This document shows, piece after piece, positions 34,966 to 49,700 of a stretch of DNA of 64,000 nt (the stretch's first letter is position 1; every line of letters starts with the position of its first letter). The position numbers were made by a program, and so were the translations under genes. The notes below the pieces were generated by a model, which was not told the DNA's origin, did no database searches, and worked only from the letters and a program-made list of their open reading frames with translations. This DNA is from Larimichthys crocea (Eukaryota > Chordata > Actinopteri > Sciaenidae). The stretch covers positions 941,702 to 1,005,701 of the forward strand of contig NC_040029.1 of the NCBI RefSeq assembly GCF_000972845.2, given 5' to 3'.

Positions 34966-37900
34966 ACAGACGCAGTGATATTAACATGCAAGTAATGAAC
35001 AATTAAATGACGTATGCAGCTGTACACTAGGAGGAAGTAAAAGAAGTACTTTGACATTTAGACTGGGATCTGTTGGGAGTGCAGAGCTGCAGCTTTTGGC
35101 AGCCGTGATAAAGTACCAGAAAACAATGTTCACGAGCAGTGTAGGTGCGCTGCACACTAAATCACTCTTTCTGCTGTTTGTAATACATTATTTATACATG
35201 GGTGATAATCTGCACGCTCTCCAAATGGTTCATACTGTATGTATGATGAAAAATTTAAAAAGACTGCTTATCGAAATCAGTCCACTAATGAGTCATTAAG
35301 TGTTTGGCAAACACACAGGTTTAGATGAAGCCTCTTGAATATTGATATAATAGTTCTCAGTCGGCTGTCTAGAGTCTATAAGTGAAGATAAGTTGAGTAT
35401 CTCTTCATGTTTATTAACACATATTTATCTATCAAAGATGGAGGCAATCCATGAATACTTCAGTCTGTGCCAATAACAGAAATATGAAAATCCAAAGAGC
35501 CATGGTTTCTCAGACATATTAAAAATATTTCTAATTTCATCTGAGTAAATCTGAGGAAAAGTTGCCCAGTTGCCCTGCTCTGAGAAACGACATATGAAAT
35601 AAATATGCTTCCATGTAACAGCTTACAAGAGGCAGCTAAAACTACCCAATCTGAAATATGTATTACTGTACATTAATGCCATTTTATTTCTCATTGACAA
35701 TTCTATTTCTTGAATCATTTCAATTCATTTATTTAATGCCAAATTCTAACTTTTAGCAGTTTGGTGAACATGAGCCTAGAGGAGACTGTCCACCTGTGAA
35801 AAATAACAGAATCAGTCGCCTGTGAAGGTTCTCAGTCATCCAGGTCATCTTTCTTTGTCGATCTGTGACGAAGTTTCACCAGAACTGAAGTAGCCTCACA
35901 GTTGCCCTAGTTTCAGCAAATGTTCAACAACAACATCTGTTTAAGTTCAAGTGACAGTGAAAGTGTTCAAGTCATAGTTATTGGCCCAAAGCAATGATGA
36001 CTCCTTTCTGTTGTGAGCAAAGATGAAGTGGTATGATGTTATTAAAGGATGACAAAGCTTGTGTAGGGACGAGGTCAGAGTGGTTGATTTCCTGCGTCCA
36101 GCCGACAGCCAAAGGCAGTTTCTTTTAATCACAACCGCACTTGTTCCCAAACCTTAACCACTAAAGCTCAAACCACAATGTTTTCTTAAACCTTCTTCTA
36201 GAGGGCATGGACCAACACAGCCATGTATTTTGTCATTTCATTTTGGAGGACTTTTGGGCTCAGTCAGTCGAGGTGGAGCCGGCTTTGTGCACAGGGATAT
36301 TGTGTTTAAAAATAAAAGAACAGAACATTTTTACTAAAAAACCCCTCATAAATGTGACACTAGAATAACATTAGTGGTGTTAAAATCTGAGTGTGCATTA
36401 GAAGGTTTCACACTGCAGTCAAACTGTACAGGAGTCACATTTCAAGGCGCTGAGCTCTTATTTTGGACAGACAAATAACTTTTAATTGACGACTGATCCT
36501 CCCACTTGTTTGACGTTCCCAGGATGCCTTTTTCTATGAGAGCCGGGTGAGCCGCTACCCCGCTAAAACCAAGTCAACCATTCCACCACAGACATCATAA
36601 AAGTTTAATCTCTCCCTGTCTCCGGCCTTTTTCCCTCTCTATCAATCTCCCCTTTTTCACCTCCATCACCCATCTCACTCCTCTCCTATGTTCTTCTTCT
36701 CCATCTCTTCACCTGTCATGGTTTCTCTGCCAGTTTTACCCCTCACTGTTTCCCCTTTTCTCTTTCAAGGTGGATTAGGTGTTTTTCTCGCTGTAAAGAG
36801 CAGACAGCCAGAGGCGACCTAGCGCCGGATCAAACGCTTCCTGGCAAGTAACTCTTAGCATTTGTTTTCAACTGCTTGGAGCAGCAGACAGGTGGGGTTT
36901 CACTGCATCAGCACGCCTCAGATAATGTCACAGAAAAGCTTGTTTTGTCTACTTTTAAGCAATTGTCTTTAACAATTTCTCCTGCTTTTTTGTCCTCCAT
37001 GAAAAGTGTCTCTTCCTCCCCGAGTCCCAGGTGGTGGTAGCATGGTGTTGATGTAAGGAGGTGGTGACAGCACCGCTTTGATGATGACAGATGAGGGAGG
37101 TGGCAGATAATAGCCGCTGTCAGTAAGTCTTTTTTTTTTCCTTCCCGTCTTTCCTCTCCGTCTCTCGTTTTATTGCCATCTGACTTGTTCCTCGCACTCC
37201 CCATTTGTCTGCTCCATCTCACTCTTTGTCCCCCCCCTCTCCACCTCTCCATCTTTCTGTGCATCTTTGTATATCTTTATACCTTCCCACTTCCTCTCTT
37301 TCCCCTCTTATCCTTTCTTCAAAATTGACGCCTTTCTTTTCCACTTTTCTCTCATTACGTCCATCTTTCCGTCTCTGTCTGTCTGATTCCCAGAAGGAAA
37401 AGGTGTGCAGTCTGCACACTCTCCACCCTCAGACAGAGGGCTGATGAAGGGAGGGGTTGATGTGGCCATTAAACTGAGAACTGAGTGAGATAATAATATT
37501 ACCAGTCATTACTCCAGGAAGCTCACTCCATCTTGCTGCGATCCAGCGCGATAGCATGTCTCTGACCTCAGCTTAACTCAGCTCTAAAGGTCAGCGCAGG
37601 TGGATCTCATTTGTGACTTGTGATTCGATTCCTAATAGCACTTTCATTCACAGGTTCTGTCTCAATTCAGTAGTCCATTTTCATTCCAAAGCTCACGAGT
37701 GCTCGCTTTTCAGTGCTGAGAGAATGAGATGGGAGACTCCACCCTGAAAGGTGACTACATCTCCCAGCATGCCTTGGAACAAGCAGGGGGAAGTTGGCGA
37801 GGAAAGGAACATCTGCTTGCCCGGCTGCCTCTGAGACTAACCTGAATACGTGGCTACAAAACGGATGGATGAAGGGACAGATGGATGGTGATTAGACAGA

Positions 37901-38146
37901 GCTGAATCAAAGTTTCATTTGAAATCTCAGGTTTGGGAATATGAACTCAAGCTGATGGTCAATTACTTTTAATTCTGTTACTGACTCATTAGATTTCTGA
38001 TTCAGGACAGTATTTATTAATGCAGGGAGAGCAAACTATACCAGTTAAAACCAAATATTAATACATCACTATGTTTACTTTATTGATTTAGAACGCCTAT
38101 TTTAGAGCTAATACTGTACTGTTATACACTTTATTATATATATATA

Positions 38147-38617
38147 CTGACCCCACTGAACCAATAAACGAGGCAGCGTGACATAATGCCTAACTTCTAT
38201 CAATGACTAGTCATCTGGTTGTCAATCATTTTCTATTTTTCAACCTTGTTTTTCTGTGATGACTTCAAAAGGCTGTGGGTGTGTCCTGTTGCAGCTTGCT
38301 CCTCAAACAGGTGCTAGCGGCCTCTTAAGTGCTCGAGAAGCCAAACAGCTGGAGAACAGTAGCGGCAGCCTCAGAAACAAGCTGCTCCTCCAAATCCTCC
38401 GTGTCTCTCAAATGTTGACTTGCAGCACGAGCGGCGCTTAGAATTTGTTTTGTGCGAGCCACAACTATTGTAGTCAGTGGCGCTCCACAAAAACAAAAAA
38501 CACTAACACAAATGCACACCATGCAAACACCAAACACCGGCAGAGCCTTATAGGATGCACAAACTGTAGCTGGCTGAAATGATTAAAATGGAGATCATAG
38601 GTAGGGGGGAAACATGA
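38147..38617. repeat. 0.47 kb segment present inverted at 63,403-63,884
   Basis: The sequence from 'ctgaccccactgaaccaata' to 'atcataggtaggggggaaac' is the reverse complement, with small indels, of 63,403-63,884. It follows the TA run directly and is cut off by the N gap. In the second copy of the flanking block the TA run is followed instead by the exon 8 unit. Confidence 0.92.
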
Positions 38618-38627
38618 NNNNNNNNNN
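38618..38627. other. Assembly gap (10 N)
   Basis: Ten N bases are the only gap in the window. The sequence after it restarts inside exon 10b, so this is a contig join that repeats about 8.9 kb already present to the left. Confidence 0.98.
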
Positions 38628-39025
38628 GCCATGTCAACACCTTCAAATTCAAATGAATAGAATTAAGGGAGAAGTCTGCTGATCAACACTTCCATGAAAA
38701 GACATTAACCTTTCAAAATATCTCAAAATAATGTAGTTTTATTTATTTAAAAAAATGCTTATTAAATTACTACAACAGCTGGTCACTGTAGTTTTCCATT
38801 CATGTCACTCAAACAGGAGGAAAACAGTGCCTTTATGTGGATCCACAGTATTTCTGCCAGCTGGATGGTGTGAGGTCAAAATAAACTCAGTGTGTGTAGG
38901 TAGATGGAGCTCTATGACACAGAGAATAAAATGTGCAGGCTGTGAGCACATTGACAATAAGACATTTTTAAGAGTGAAAAATAAAATATACAACATTTTT
39001 TTTATGATCACCGTATCTATCTTAC

Positions 39026-39119
39026 CTCTCCAGCTGCAGCCTGATAGCTCTCCAGGCTGGTGGACCTGGAGGCAGAGGACTGAGGCCCCGCTGTAGCTCT
39101 CCTGCCCGGGAGTTAGGAA
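39026..39119 (-). pseudogene. dmd: Second copy of dmd exon 10a, frame broken
   Basis: This duplicate is 94 nt compared with 96 nt at 29,686-29,781. It has compensating and uncompensated single-base changes (for example ggtggacctgg for ggtggagcctgg), so the frame is lost. Splice sites remain. It is probably a sequencing-error-bearing allele. Confidence 0.85.
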
Positions 39120-41518
39120 CTGAGAGGGAGGGATGGCAGCACAGGTGGAGTGTGATTTGTAGAGCGGGGTGTGGGGAGACGCAGAGGAATAAAGGAGTCA
39201 GGTTAGACAGAAGTAGAGGGAATGAAGAAAGGAAAAAGAGACAGATAGTGTGTTAAAGTGAGAAGAAGGGGGCAAGGAGGCAGACAGAGGAGTAGAAGAA
39301 AAAACAGCACATGAAAGAAAGGTGGGGGGACGGAGAATGATAGAGAGAGATGAGGAGAGGGCCTTTTCGGTAAGCCATTACTGGTGCCGACAAGCAGTTC
39401 TGGGCCTTTGTCCAACCTAACAACTTGTCCTCTTTCTCTCCGGGTCTCTCTCTTGCCATATCTCTCTTTGTGCGCTCGCTACTGATCTGGACACTAACAA
39501 CTTCTCTCTTTTTATCTCGGCTCCACGTCCTCCTCTCACTCTTTCTTCTCTCTGGTAATAAGTCCGGAAAAATACACAAGGCCCATCCGCAGCGCTGATA
39601 CACATCCAGCGTCAGTCAGCGCCGCTCTCTCTTTTGTGCCTGTTTTGTATCACAAATGTGTTCTGATGGTACAGAATCAGAAATATCTGTGCATATATAA
39701 ATGCCTACAGTCCAAAACACATTCTTTACTCTAAAGCCTACCTTTACGCATGTTGTCCTATTAAAAACACATTTAACTGAGGCAAACTGAGACAAAGTAT
39801 TGTAAAATGTCAACCCTGTTCCTCATATCCTAGAAAGGAAGTCTTTGCCTGCAATGACCGAGTTTTATGCAAGCTTCTGCTTTACATCCTGCATTTCAAA
39901 GAACGGTGGGTGTGCTTATCTGACAAATTATCTTTTCTTTTTGTGATGCCTTTTAGTTCCAGCCAAGTTGAGTCAAGCACCTGCTGTCAATTAAATATTT
40001 GACACAGTCTCTGAATACATTCAGAGCAAATTATGGGGCACATTTAGTTACGGAGCCCAGGGTGATGGGCTTTGAAATACATCTGAACATTTGAAATGTC
40101 GTTTGGGATGAGAAAGGACATATTGAGTAAGAACCAGACGGTGAATGCACAGAAAACTGTGTTTCAAACCATGAGTTTAGATAGAGTGTTCAGAAACTAA
40201 CAGAGAAAGCACGTTAACCTCTTTTACTGGATATTTGGAAAATACATTTATTTACTTTCTTGCTAAGAGTCGATTGAAAGATCCATACCACTCTCATGTT
40301 TATTGCAAACTGAAGCTCGAGCCAGCACCAATTAGTCGAGTTTAAAGCACGGAGACTGGCAAACTGAGAACAGCTTGCTTTGACTTTGTTCAAAAGTTCA
40401 AAAATACACACACCACACACCTCTAAAGCTCACTAATTAACACATTGTGTGTTTTTATTGAACCCTAATGCAAGCAGAGATGAAAAACCCACAGGTGTGG
40501 TTTTACAGGGGGTTACATGATAAAACTAGTAGAGAAATCTCAGATTGAAGAGGGCAGAGCTCAAAATACTGTTGGAAAAACAACAAATCTCATTTCTAAT
40601 ACTTCACTTGTGAAATATCCCTTGTGTTTTTCACCTATTAAGATGACAATGCTATATACATGCTTGAAAGCATGCCTGCTGATATTAGGACATGTTACAT
40701 ATTTTTGGAACGGTTGTTAATATTTTCTTATTCACACATTTCACCAAGTAGCAGATGTTTTCAGATGTTTGTTTCTTGATTCCTCAGACTTGAAAGTAGA
40801 ACTTGGTGACTGTCACTGGGCTGCTCGTAATTACAGACTGAACATATGATGTGAACATGGCATCAGTACGTCAGTCCCGAGAGTCTCAGAGAGAACTGTT
40901 ACAGCACGTAACTCCTCTATAAACCACGACTGGTTACTGAGCACAAATTAAACATAGTATGAACAATGATTGTGAGCTTTAGGTGCGGCAGATTATTTAT
41001 GTACTAGCTCCCTTCCCCTAACTACCTCTGGTTATAGCTCCGCAGTTGAAGATATGAGTGGCAATGATCTTCTCTATCAGGAAAGTAAATAGCTGTAATA
41101 CTAGAAGTTTTATTTGATTTATTAATGGTGCTCGGCTCAGATCAGCTAAAAAAAAAAAAAACAAAAAAAAAACTCAAGGATTGTTAAAATAAATCACATC
41201 AAAAGCAAATTACAATACATGAATGAAATTAAACATGTGATTGACAAGCACAAGACAAAACATGTCCAACTCAACAAGTCCCATAGTTTCATAATCAGTC
41301 TCAAAATGGATTTTTTTAATTCACCACAAATAATTCATTCACTGTGTTTTCTCTTGTCACAGGTACAAGGGCACAGAACTTGAATAAGGAAGATTTTTCC
41401 ATGGCAGACTTGGTATGGGAGGACATTTCTGTCAGTAACCACAGACAACAGGGGCAGACAAAACCTGCTCCGACAGATGGACACTTGGCGTGGAGTGTTA
41501 GCACTGCGAGACACGGAC

Positions 41519-41645
41519 CTGATCGTAAAACGCCTCCTCTTTTGCTCGGGCGACTTGACCTATGCAGCCTGGGTGTAGCCTAGCTTTTATAGCGAGGCTG
41601 AGGGGAGGGACTCCGCACTCGCCCCTGAGCCACACTCACTGTGAT
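41519..41645 (-). pseudogene. dmd: Second copy of dmd exon 9, frame broken
   Basis: The duplicate is 127 nt instead of 129. One base is lost in 'gatcagtaaa' (here 'gatcgtaaa') and one in 'gtaggcatagc' (here 'gtagcctagc'). Both splice sites are intact. The two deletions shift the frame of a hinge exon that is otherwise unchanged. Confidence 0.88.
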
Positions 41646-43465
41646 CTGAGGAGAGATGGAGAGAATAGGACAGAAGGAGGGAAAGGAGAGGAAGAATGAG
41701 AGGCGAAAGAATGCAAAACACAGAGCGAAAGATCCAGAGCGCAATTATACAGAGAAGCAGCAGAAAAATGAAGGAAAAGGCAAGAAAATGGGACAGAGTG
41801 TGCAGGGAGAGAGTGATGAGAAATTAAGATGAAGGACGAGAAAGAGAAGCAGAAAAGAGGAGAAAAAAGAAACATGATATCACACATGCTCTGTTTCCAT
41901 CCAAATGTCAAGCTAATTTTAGGTGACTTTCAGTACGGCATGAATGAAAAAATAAAATACAGATGGGGTGTGTTCTATCACCAGGGTGTCAAAAGCACAT
42001 TTACGAGAAAAATGGAACGTCTCAAATGAATATTGGGCGAGTAGTAATTTACTTTGGTTTCAGCAAAACGTTCTAAATGTTGCCATATTTCATGCTCTCT
42101 TGAAGATGAAAACAGAGAAATGCTGCAATAAACAAAGCTGTATCAGGGACCTTATACAACTCAGAGAGCTGGTGGAGGACTAACAACATTCCTTTAAACT
42201 CAAAGTCACTAATGAGCTGTTTTATCTCTTAATGTGACACTGAAGCATTTTAATCAGTTAACAAAATGTTGTTGTAAGCTCACCTATAAAAGCAGTAAAA
42301 CCCATCGCTGCTCAGGGCGATACACTCAGAGGTTTTACTTGGTCTGATATGTCCATTAGATAATGTGTGGATAATGTTAGCAAATGTTTGAGATTATTAT
42401 TTCATCTTGTGCCGGAGCGGCAGCTGGAATGTTAACGCTGATGCATTAAGTGTAAGTAGCTTTTTACTGCTGTAGTTTGTCACGGTGGAGTTAGTTTGAA
42501 TTACTTTATATACTGTTTGAAACCTGCCCACATATTAAAAGGCATGTCTGTCTATAACTGAGTTGAAGTTCTAAAAAGCTGCAGAATAAGAAAAAACTGA
42601 TTTAGAAAATCATTTGAAAGTTCATTCGCAGTGAAATCAGCCGAAAATGTTGGAAATAAATAATTGAATACAGAAATTATGTTCACTGTTCAAAAGAAAA
42701 ATTGGACTTTTGAACATAGTCGGCTGTCAAAAATAAATGAGTGGATCTGAAGTTTAAGTAGCATAAAATAGAAATACTTATCGTCAAAAACCTGAAATAT
42801 AGTACCTAAATGTTATTGCTGATTATGTTTTTTTTTAAAGATCAAGAAACAGGAATTATCCGATTAGAAATTCCGTGTTCAAATGTGACCTACTTTGATT
42901 AAAATCCATGGATGGAAACCCAGCTACAGATAATGCAGACATGAGAGAGAGGAGAGCGACAGACAGACAGACGTGTTATGCAGAAGATGCGGACAGAATG
43001 AATAACAGACAGTAGCAGGTCAGAGCTGATGTTGTGTGAGCAGCTCCACCACAGATGACCACACCCATCGAGACACCAACAGCTTTCTGACTCTCTTTGC
43101 GTTGGCTGAAAGTCACCGTTTTACTTGGTTTTCTCTGCAGGAGTGGAGGTGGCTGGTCTGTTCGGGGATCGACATCCTGCTTCACACTCGCAGTTTATTC
43201 CAAACTAGCAGCAGAGCTCTTGTGAAACTGCGTCCTCAGCAATTTACCATCATCTGTCTTATTGGCCAGCAAACAACTGACTGACTTTTAACTTTCATGA
43301 GCTCTCATTAAGAGTTTACAATGAGAACGCTGTGAGTTGAACTTGAGATTTCAGATAGGTTGTTTTACTTTTTTAGTTGACAAAAGTTGTGGTAGTAGTT
43401 GCAAGTAGTAGTTACACTCTTCCAGGCAGAACTTTAGAGTTTAAGGTTGTTATTTCTTAGCTGAC

Positions 43466-43750
43466 AGGGCGGCTGTAGCTCAGGAGGAGAGCGGGTCATC
43501 CACTAATAATAACCCCTAACACTCCAGCTGCATGTCCAAGTGTCCTTGGCAAGATACTGAAACCCAAATTGCTCCGGACGCCTGAGCATCAGTGTGTGAT
43601 GTGTGTGAAGGTAAGCTCCTCAAACTGATGAGCAGTTGGCACCATGCATGGCAGCCAATGCCATCAGTGTTGAATGGGTGATGAGGTAGTGTAAAAGAGC
43701 TTTGAGTGGTCGGAGGACTGGAAAGGTTATATAAGTACAGTCCATTTACC
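43466..43750 (+). mobile_element. Second copy of the tRNA-derived SINE
   Basis: This SINE lies at the same relative position as the one at 34,166-34,460 and was carried along with the duplicated block. It is not an independent insertion. Confidence 0.8.
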
Positions 43751-46700
43751 ATTTAGTTGGTGCATCTGTTCATTCCTGTGTTTATTTTCTAGCTGGCTAC
43801 TGATGGTAACAATATCCTTAACCCCAACAAAAGAGCCTGATTAGTCAACAAGCACAAATATCTATTTTTAGTTAGTAATGACTAATTAGTTGATTATTGC
43901 CAAGCATTAAACAGTTAAATAGTCTTTATTTATTTAAAGGAATGGTTCAACAGTGTGTACATAATATTATAAAGAGTTCAGGTTAGACCAGTCTCTGTAT
44001 GGAGTCATGAAATAACTTCTGTTAGGATTGGGCGCTGTATAAATAAAACTGAATTGAATTGAAGCTACAAGTGTTAATTATTGAGCTGCGATAAGTTGCT
44101 GTGGATTTTGTCACCTCTGGACAGAGTCAGTCTTCATTCTTTCTGCTAAGCTAAAGTAATTGATTCCCAGATATAGCTCCATAGTTAACTCCGGTATATG
44201 AGTGGCATCATTTTCTCATATAACGCTCGGCAAGAGCAAAATGCTGAACATCGATTAACAAGAGCCGTGATTAACATGCAAGTAATGAAACAATTAGATG
44301 ACGTATGCAGCTGTACACTAGGAGGAAGTAAAAGAAGTACTTTGACATTTAGACTGGGATCTGTTGGGAGTGCAGAGCTGCAGCTTTTGGCAGCCGTGAT
44401 AAAGTACCAGGAAAACAATGTTCACGAGCAGTGTAGGTGCGCTGCACACTAAATCACTCTTTCTGCTGTTTGTAATACATTATTATACATGGGTGATAAT
44501 CTGCACGCTCTCCAAATGGTTCAACTGTATGTATGATGAAAAATTTAAAAAGACTGCTTATCAAATCCAGTCCACTAATGAGTCATTAATGTTGGCAAAA
44601 CACAGGTTAGATGAAGCCTCTTGAATTTGATAAAATAGTCCTCAGTCGGGTGTCTAGAGTCTTAAGTGAAGATAAGTTTAGTACTCTTCATGTTTATTAA
44701 CACATATTTATCTATCAAAGACGGAGGCAATCCCTGAATACATCAGTCTGTGCCAATAACAATATGAAAATCCAAAGAGCCATGGTTTCTCAGACATATT
44801 AAAAATATTTCTAATTTCATCTGAGTAAATTGGTTTTCTTGGAAAAGTTGCCCAGTTGCCCTGCTCTGAGAAACGACATATGAAATAAATATGCTTCCAT
44901 GTAACAGCTTACAAGAGGCAGCTAAAACTACCCAATCTGAAATATGTATTACTGTACATTAATGCCATTTTATTTCTCATTGACAATTCTATTTCTTGAA
45001 TCATTTGAATATATTTTATGCCAAAATCTAACTTTTAGCAGTTTGTGAACATGAGCCTAGAGGAGACTGTCCACCTGTGAAAAATAAACATAATCCGTCG
45101 TCTGTGAAGGTTCTCAGTATCCAGGTCATCTTTCTTTGTCGATCTGTGACGAGTTTCACCAGAACTGAAGTAGCCTCACAGTTGCCCTAGTTTCAGCAAA
45201 TGTTCAACAACAACATCTGTTTAAGTTCAAGTGACAGTGAAAGTGTTCAAGTCATAGTTATTGGCCCAAAGCAATGATGACTCCTTTCTGTTGTGAGCAA
45301 AGATGAAGTGGTATGACTTATTAAAGGATGACAAAGCTTGTGTAGGGACGAGGTCAGAGTGGTTGATTTCCTGCGTCCAGCCGACAGCCAAAGCAGTTTC
45401 TTTTAATCACGACTGCACTTGTTCCCAAACCTAACCACTAAAGCTCAAACCACAATGTTTCTTAAACCTTCTTCTAGAGGGCACTGGACCAACACAGCCA
45501 TGTATTTTGTCATTTCATTTTGGAGGACTTTTTGGCTCAGTCAGTCGAGGTGGAGCCGGCTTTGTGCACAGGGATATTGTTTTAAAAATAAAAGAACAGA
45601 ACATTTTTACTAAAAAACCCTCATAAATGTGACACTAGAATAACATTAGTGGTGTTAAAATCTGAGTGTGCATTAGAAGGTTTCACACTGCAGTCAAACT
45701 GTACAGGAGTCACATTTCAAGGCGCTGAGCTCTTATTTGGACAGACAAATAACTTTTAATTGACGACTGATCCTCCCACTTGTTTGAGTTCCCAGGATGC
45801 CTCTTTTCTATGAGAGCCGGGTGAGCCGCTACCCCGCTAAAACCAAGTCAACCATTCACCACAGACATCATAAAAGTTTAATCTCTCCCTGTCTCCGGCC
45901 TTTTTCCCTCTCTATCAATCTCCCCTTTTCACCTCCATCACCCATCTCACTCCTCTCCTATGTTCTTCTTTCCATCTCTTCACCTGTCATGGTTTTCTCT
46001 GCCAGTTTTACCCCTCACTGTTTCCCCTTTTCTCTTTCAAGGTGGATTAGGTGTTTTTCTCGCTGTAAAGAGCAGACAGCCAGAGGCGACCTAGTGCCGG
46101 ATCAAACGCTTCCTGGCAAGTAAATCTTAGCATTTGTTTTCAACTGCTTGGAGCAGCAGACAGGTGGGGTTTCACTGCATCAGCACGCCTCAGATAATGT
46201 CACAGAAAAAGCTTGTTTTGTCTACTTTTAAGCAATTGTCTTTAACAATTTCCCTGCTTTTTTGTCCTCCATGAAAAGTGTCTCTTCCTCCCCGAGTCCA
46301 GGTGGTGGTAGCATGGTGTTGATGTAGGAGGTGGTGACAGCACCGCTTTGATGATGACAGATGAGGGAGGTGGCAGATAATGCCGCTGTCAGTAAGTCTT
46401 TTTTTTCCCTTCCCGTCTTTCCTCTCCGTCTCTCGTTTTATGCCATCGACTTGTTCCTCGCACTCCCATTTGTCTGCTCCATCTCACTCTTTGTTCCCCC
46501 CCCTCTCCACCTCTCCATCTTTCTGTGCATCTTTGTATCTTTATACCTTCCCACTTTCTCTCTTTCCCCTCTTATCCTTTCTTCAAAATTGACGCCTTTC
46601 TTTTCCACTTTCTCCATTACGTCCATCTTTCCGTCTCTTCTGTCTGTCTCCCAGAAGGAAAAGGTGTGCAGTCTGCACAACTCTCCACCCTCAGACAGAG

Positions 46701-49700
46701 GGCTGATGAGGGAGGGGTTGATGTGGCCATTAAACTGAGAACTGAGTGAGATAATATATTACCAGTCATTACTCCCAGGAAGCTCACTCCATCTTGCTGC
46801 GATCCAGCGCGATGCATGTCTCTACTCAGCTTAACTCAGCTCTAAAGGTCAGCGCAGGTGGATCTCATTTGTGACTTGTGATTCGATTCCTAATAGCACT
46901 TTCATTCACAGGTTCTGTCTCAATTCAGTAGTCCATTTTCATTCCAAGCTCACGAGTGCTCGCTTTCAGTGCTGAGAGATGAGATGGGAGACTCCACCCT
47001 GAAAGGTGACTACATCTCCCAGCATGCCTTGGAACAAGCAGGGGAAGTTGGCGAGGAAAGGAACATCTGCTTGCCCGGCTGCCTCTGAGACTAACCTGAA
47101 TACGTGGCTACAAAACGGATGGATGAAGGGCAGATGGATGGTGGTTAGACAGAGCTGAATCAAAGTTTCATTTGAAATCTCAGGTTTGGGAATATGAACT
47201 CAGCTGATGGTCAATTACTTTTAATTCTGTTACTGACTCATTAGTTTTTGATTCAGGACAGTATTTATTAATGCAGGGAGAGCAAACTATACCAGTTAAA
47301 ACCAAATATTAAATACATCACTATGTTTACTTTATTGATTTAGATGCCTATTTTAGAGCTAATACTGTATTGTTATACACTTTATTATATATATATAATC
47401 CCATTGGCTTCTGTAAATCGATGTACTCTCTCATAAAGCATGAACTCACTCTGACCCCTAACTCAAACTTGCTCACGGACTCTTCTGTCACATTGCGATA
47501 TTGAGAAATGATGATGTTAAAGGCTGCTCAATACATACATATTGAATAAACAATATTCTCAAGTATATGAAGTGAGCCACACACACACACCTATTGTTGA
47601 GAAAGATTCAGTTGCAAGGCTGTATTTGTTATTAGTTTTGTCAATGAGGACCTGACATCTGTTGTACCATATGAGTTTTTATTATTATATTAAATGTAGA
47701 ATGTCCAAGAAAACAGCCTCTTGAGCATGCAAGCTCTTGGCAAGCAACCTGCGCTTTTTCCTACCCATTTCATGTAATGGGGAAAGCAATTTTGATATTC
47801 CATTATTTTAGTAATTCAATGGATTAACCTGTATAGATAGGCAAGAGCTAATTCAACTATGAGGAGAAAAAGTAAAAGCAGCTTAACTAGTCTTGCTGAA
47901 AGATGACTACCCTAATTTACCTGACCCTTGTGTAATTCACTATTCACGTGGTTAAGCTTCAAGTCACATATTCAAATATATCAAATTGTAGAATTAGTTA
48001 ATAAACTTGGTCGTTGAAAATAAAATGATCAAAAATTTAAATCCATTTAGCTGTTCTCTGTCTGTGCAGCGCTGTGTTGTGTCTCATTTGCCGTCTTCCA
48101 AAAATAAACGAACTATGTGTATAATGGGGGTAATTCTGTTCCCCAGAGTCTCACTTGTTTCGGATTTTTCTACAGTGTCAATATTTAGTAGAAAGACAGA
48201 TTTAGATAAAACACTTCGCTGCTATACTTTGACAAACAGACTGAATTAAGTTGTTTTTCACTGACAGCAAGCGGAATTTGTCGTTCTCTTTCCCATGTTT
48301 CCCTTTCACATGTCTTCACTTGGTTCATGCAAAGATTCAACCGTAGGTGAATTAGCTCCAAGGAACACGTTTTAGAGGCCGCTTCCTGCATGCATATATT
48401 GATTGTTCTGCTACATTTTGTCCTCTTTTCATAAATTGGCTCAAGGCCGAGACAAACTGTTTATTTTCCAAAGTACGCCCACACAAAAATAATGCCCACA
48501 AAATAAGGCTGACCTGAAATGATCTTCTGTCTAATACAATTTCAAGAGGAGTGAAGCTGTGAGATGATTGTCTTGTCATATTTTTTTTGAGGCTTTCTGA
48601 GCTGTGATCATAATATTTGACATAAATTTGCTGCGTTTCCTCCTCGTTTCATGCCTTGTGTTAAGTGTTGTGATAATATGCTCGCTGCTGGGTCCTCCAG
48701 GAAACCTGCTCTCCGTTTGCGGCACCACTGAGAAGAAAATATGCTATCAAATGGTCATTATCCAATTTATCATTAAAAAGTAGAATCCAAACAGTGCTCG
48801 TCTTAATCTTTTTAACCACGCTTTTATGAGCCTGCTCGTGGCACCTTAATTTGATTTTGCATTGGAACAGGAAAAGATGTGGTCTCAGATGTCCCCTATC
48901 AGTGATCTGTTACATGACCCTTCATTATCAATTATTTCTCCATATACGATGTCTGAAGGAGGAGGAGTTGCCCCTTAAAGTGCTGACTTAAGACGACTGT
49001 CGGACATTTGAAAGCAGGAAAACACGGAGAGAGGGTCCTGATGGAAAAGCCCACTTAGCTCTTGATTAAGGACAAAGGGATGGGGGGCTGATGCTTCAAA
49101 GGAGTGCAAACTCATTTTGATTGCAGCGTACAAACAACTGCAGTCCTTTAGTTGTATAATATGTAATACCACAGAGCCTACTTTGAGTATTATTATTTCG
49201 TGTGGGCGCTGCCTCAACAACAAAACAGTGAATGTGAAAAAAGTAGCTCCAAAGATCAAGCGAGTGTACACAGCTGAGCACAGACACGATGCATGCGAGC
49301 AAAGGCTCATGGGAGAAATTATGGCATCTTACTTACCATCACAGCACTAAGCCGTCATGGTAACAGTAAAATTACACAGACCACGAAGACAAGAATGGCT
49401 GCAGGGAAGATGTCACCATCAACTAGTTCCCATGTGTCTGCCAGGCGGTCAATCCAAACGTGTTACCACAGACAGCGCTGGCATGTTACTATGGTAACAG
49501 GATGCCATGCTGTTGTATGACAATATGTGGGCTCATTAGCTTTGGTTTCTTCCCAAAAATCAGGATATACACATATAGTACTGGATTCATTGTATGATTT
49601 AAGACGCCATGCTCGCACGCATTTTGGCACCTGGTCCCAGAGGGCGCGCCATCACTGCTGCGTGGGTTAAGTTCTGGAGATGTCTTTCTCGTGTGGGTTG

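Larger units (their letters stand above)
32311..38146 (-). other. dmd: Intron 8, left part (block copy 1)
   Basis: This is the part of intron 8 adjacent to exon 9. It carries a tRNA-type SINE (34,166-34,460), a short retroelement 3' end (34,665-34,765) and a dispersed repeat (34,795-34,965). A pyrimidine-rich stretch lies at about 36,600-36,770 and another at 37,135-37,390. It ends in a TA run at which the sequence departs from its second copy. Confidence 0.8.
38628..47397. repeat. Direct duplicate of 29,290-38,146
   Basis: This block repeats exon 10b (first 13 bp), the exon 10 internal intron, exon 10a, intron 9, exon 9 and the left part of intron 8. It has the same order and orientation as the first copy, including the SINE and dispersed repeats. 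Differences are dominated by one- or two-base deletions in this copy, including within coding exons. This suggests a lightly polished alternative haplotype contig more than an old genomic duplication. Confidence 0.93.
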
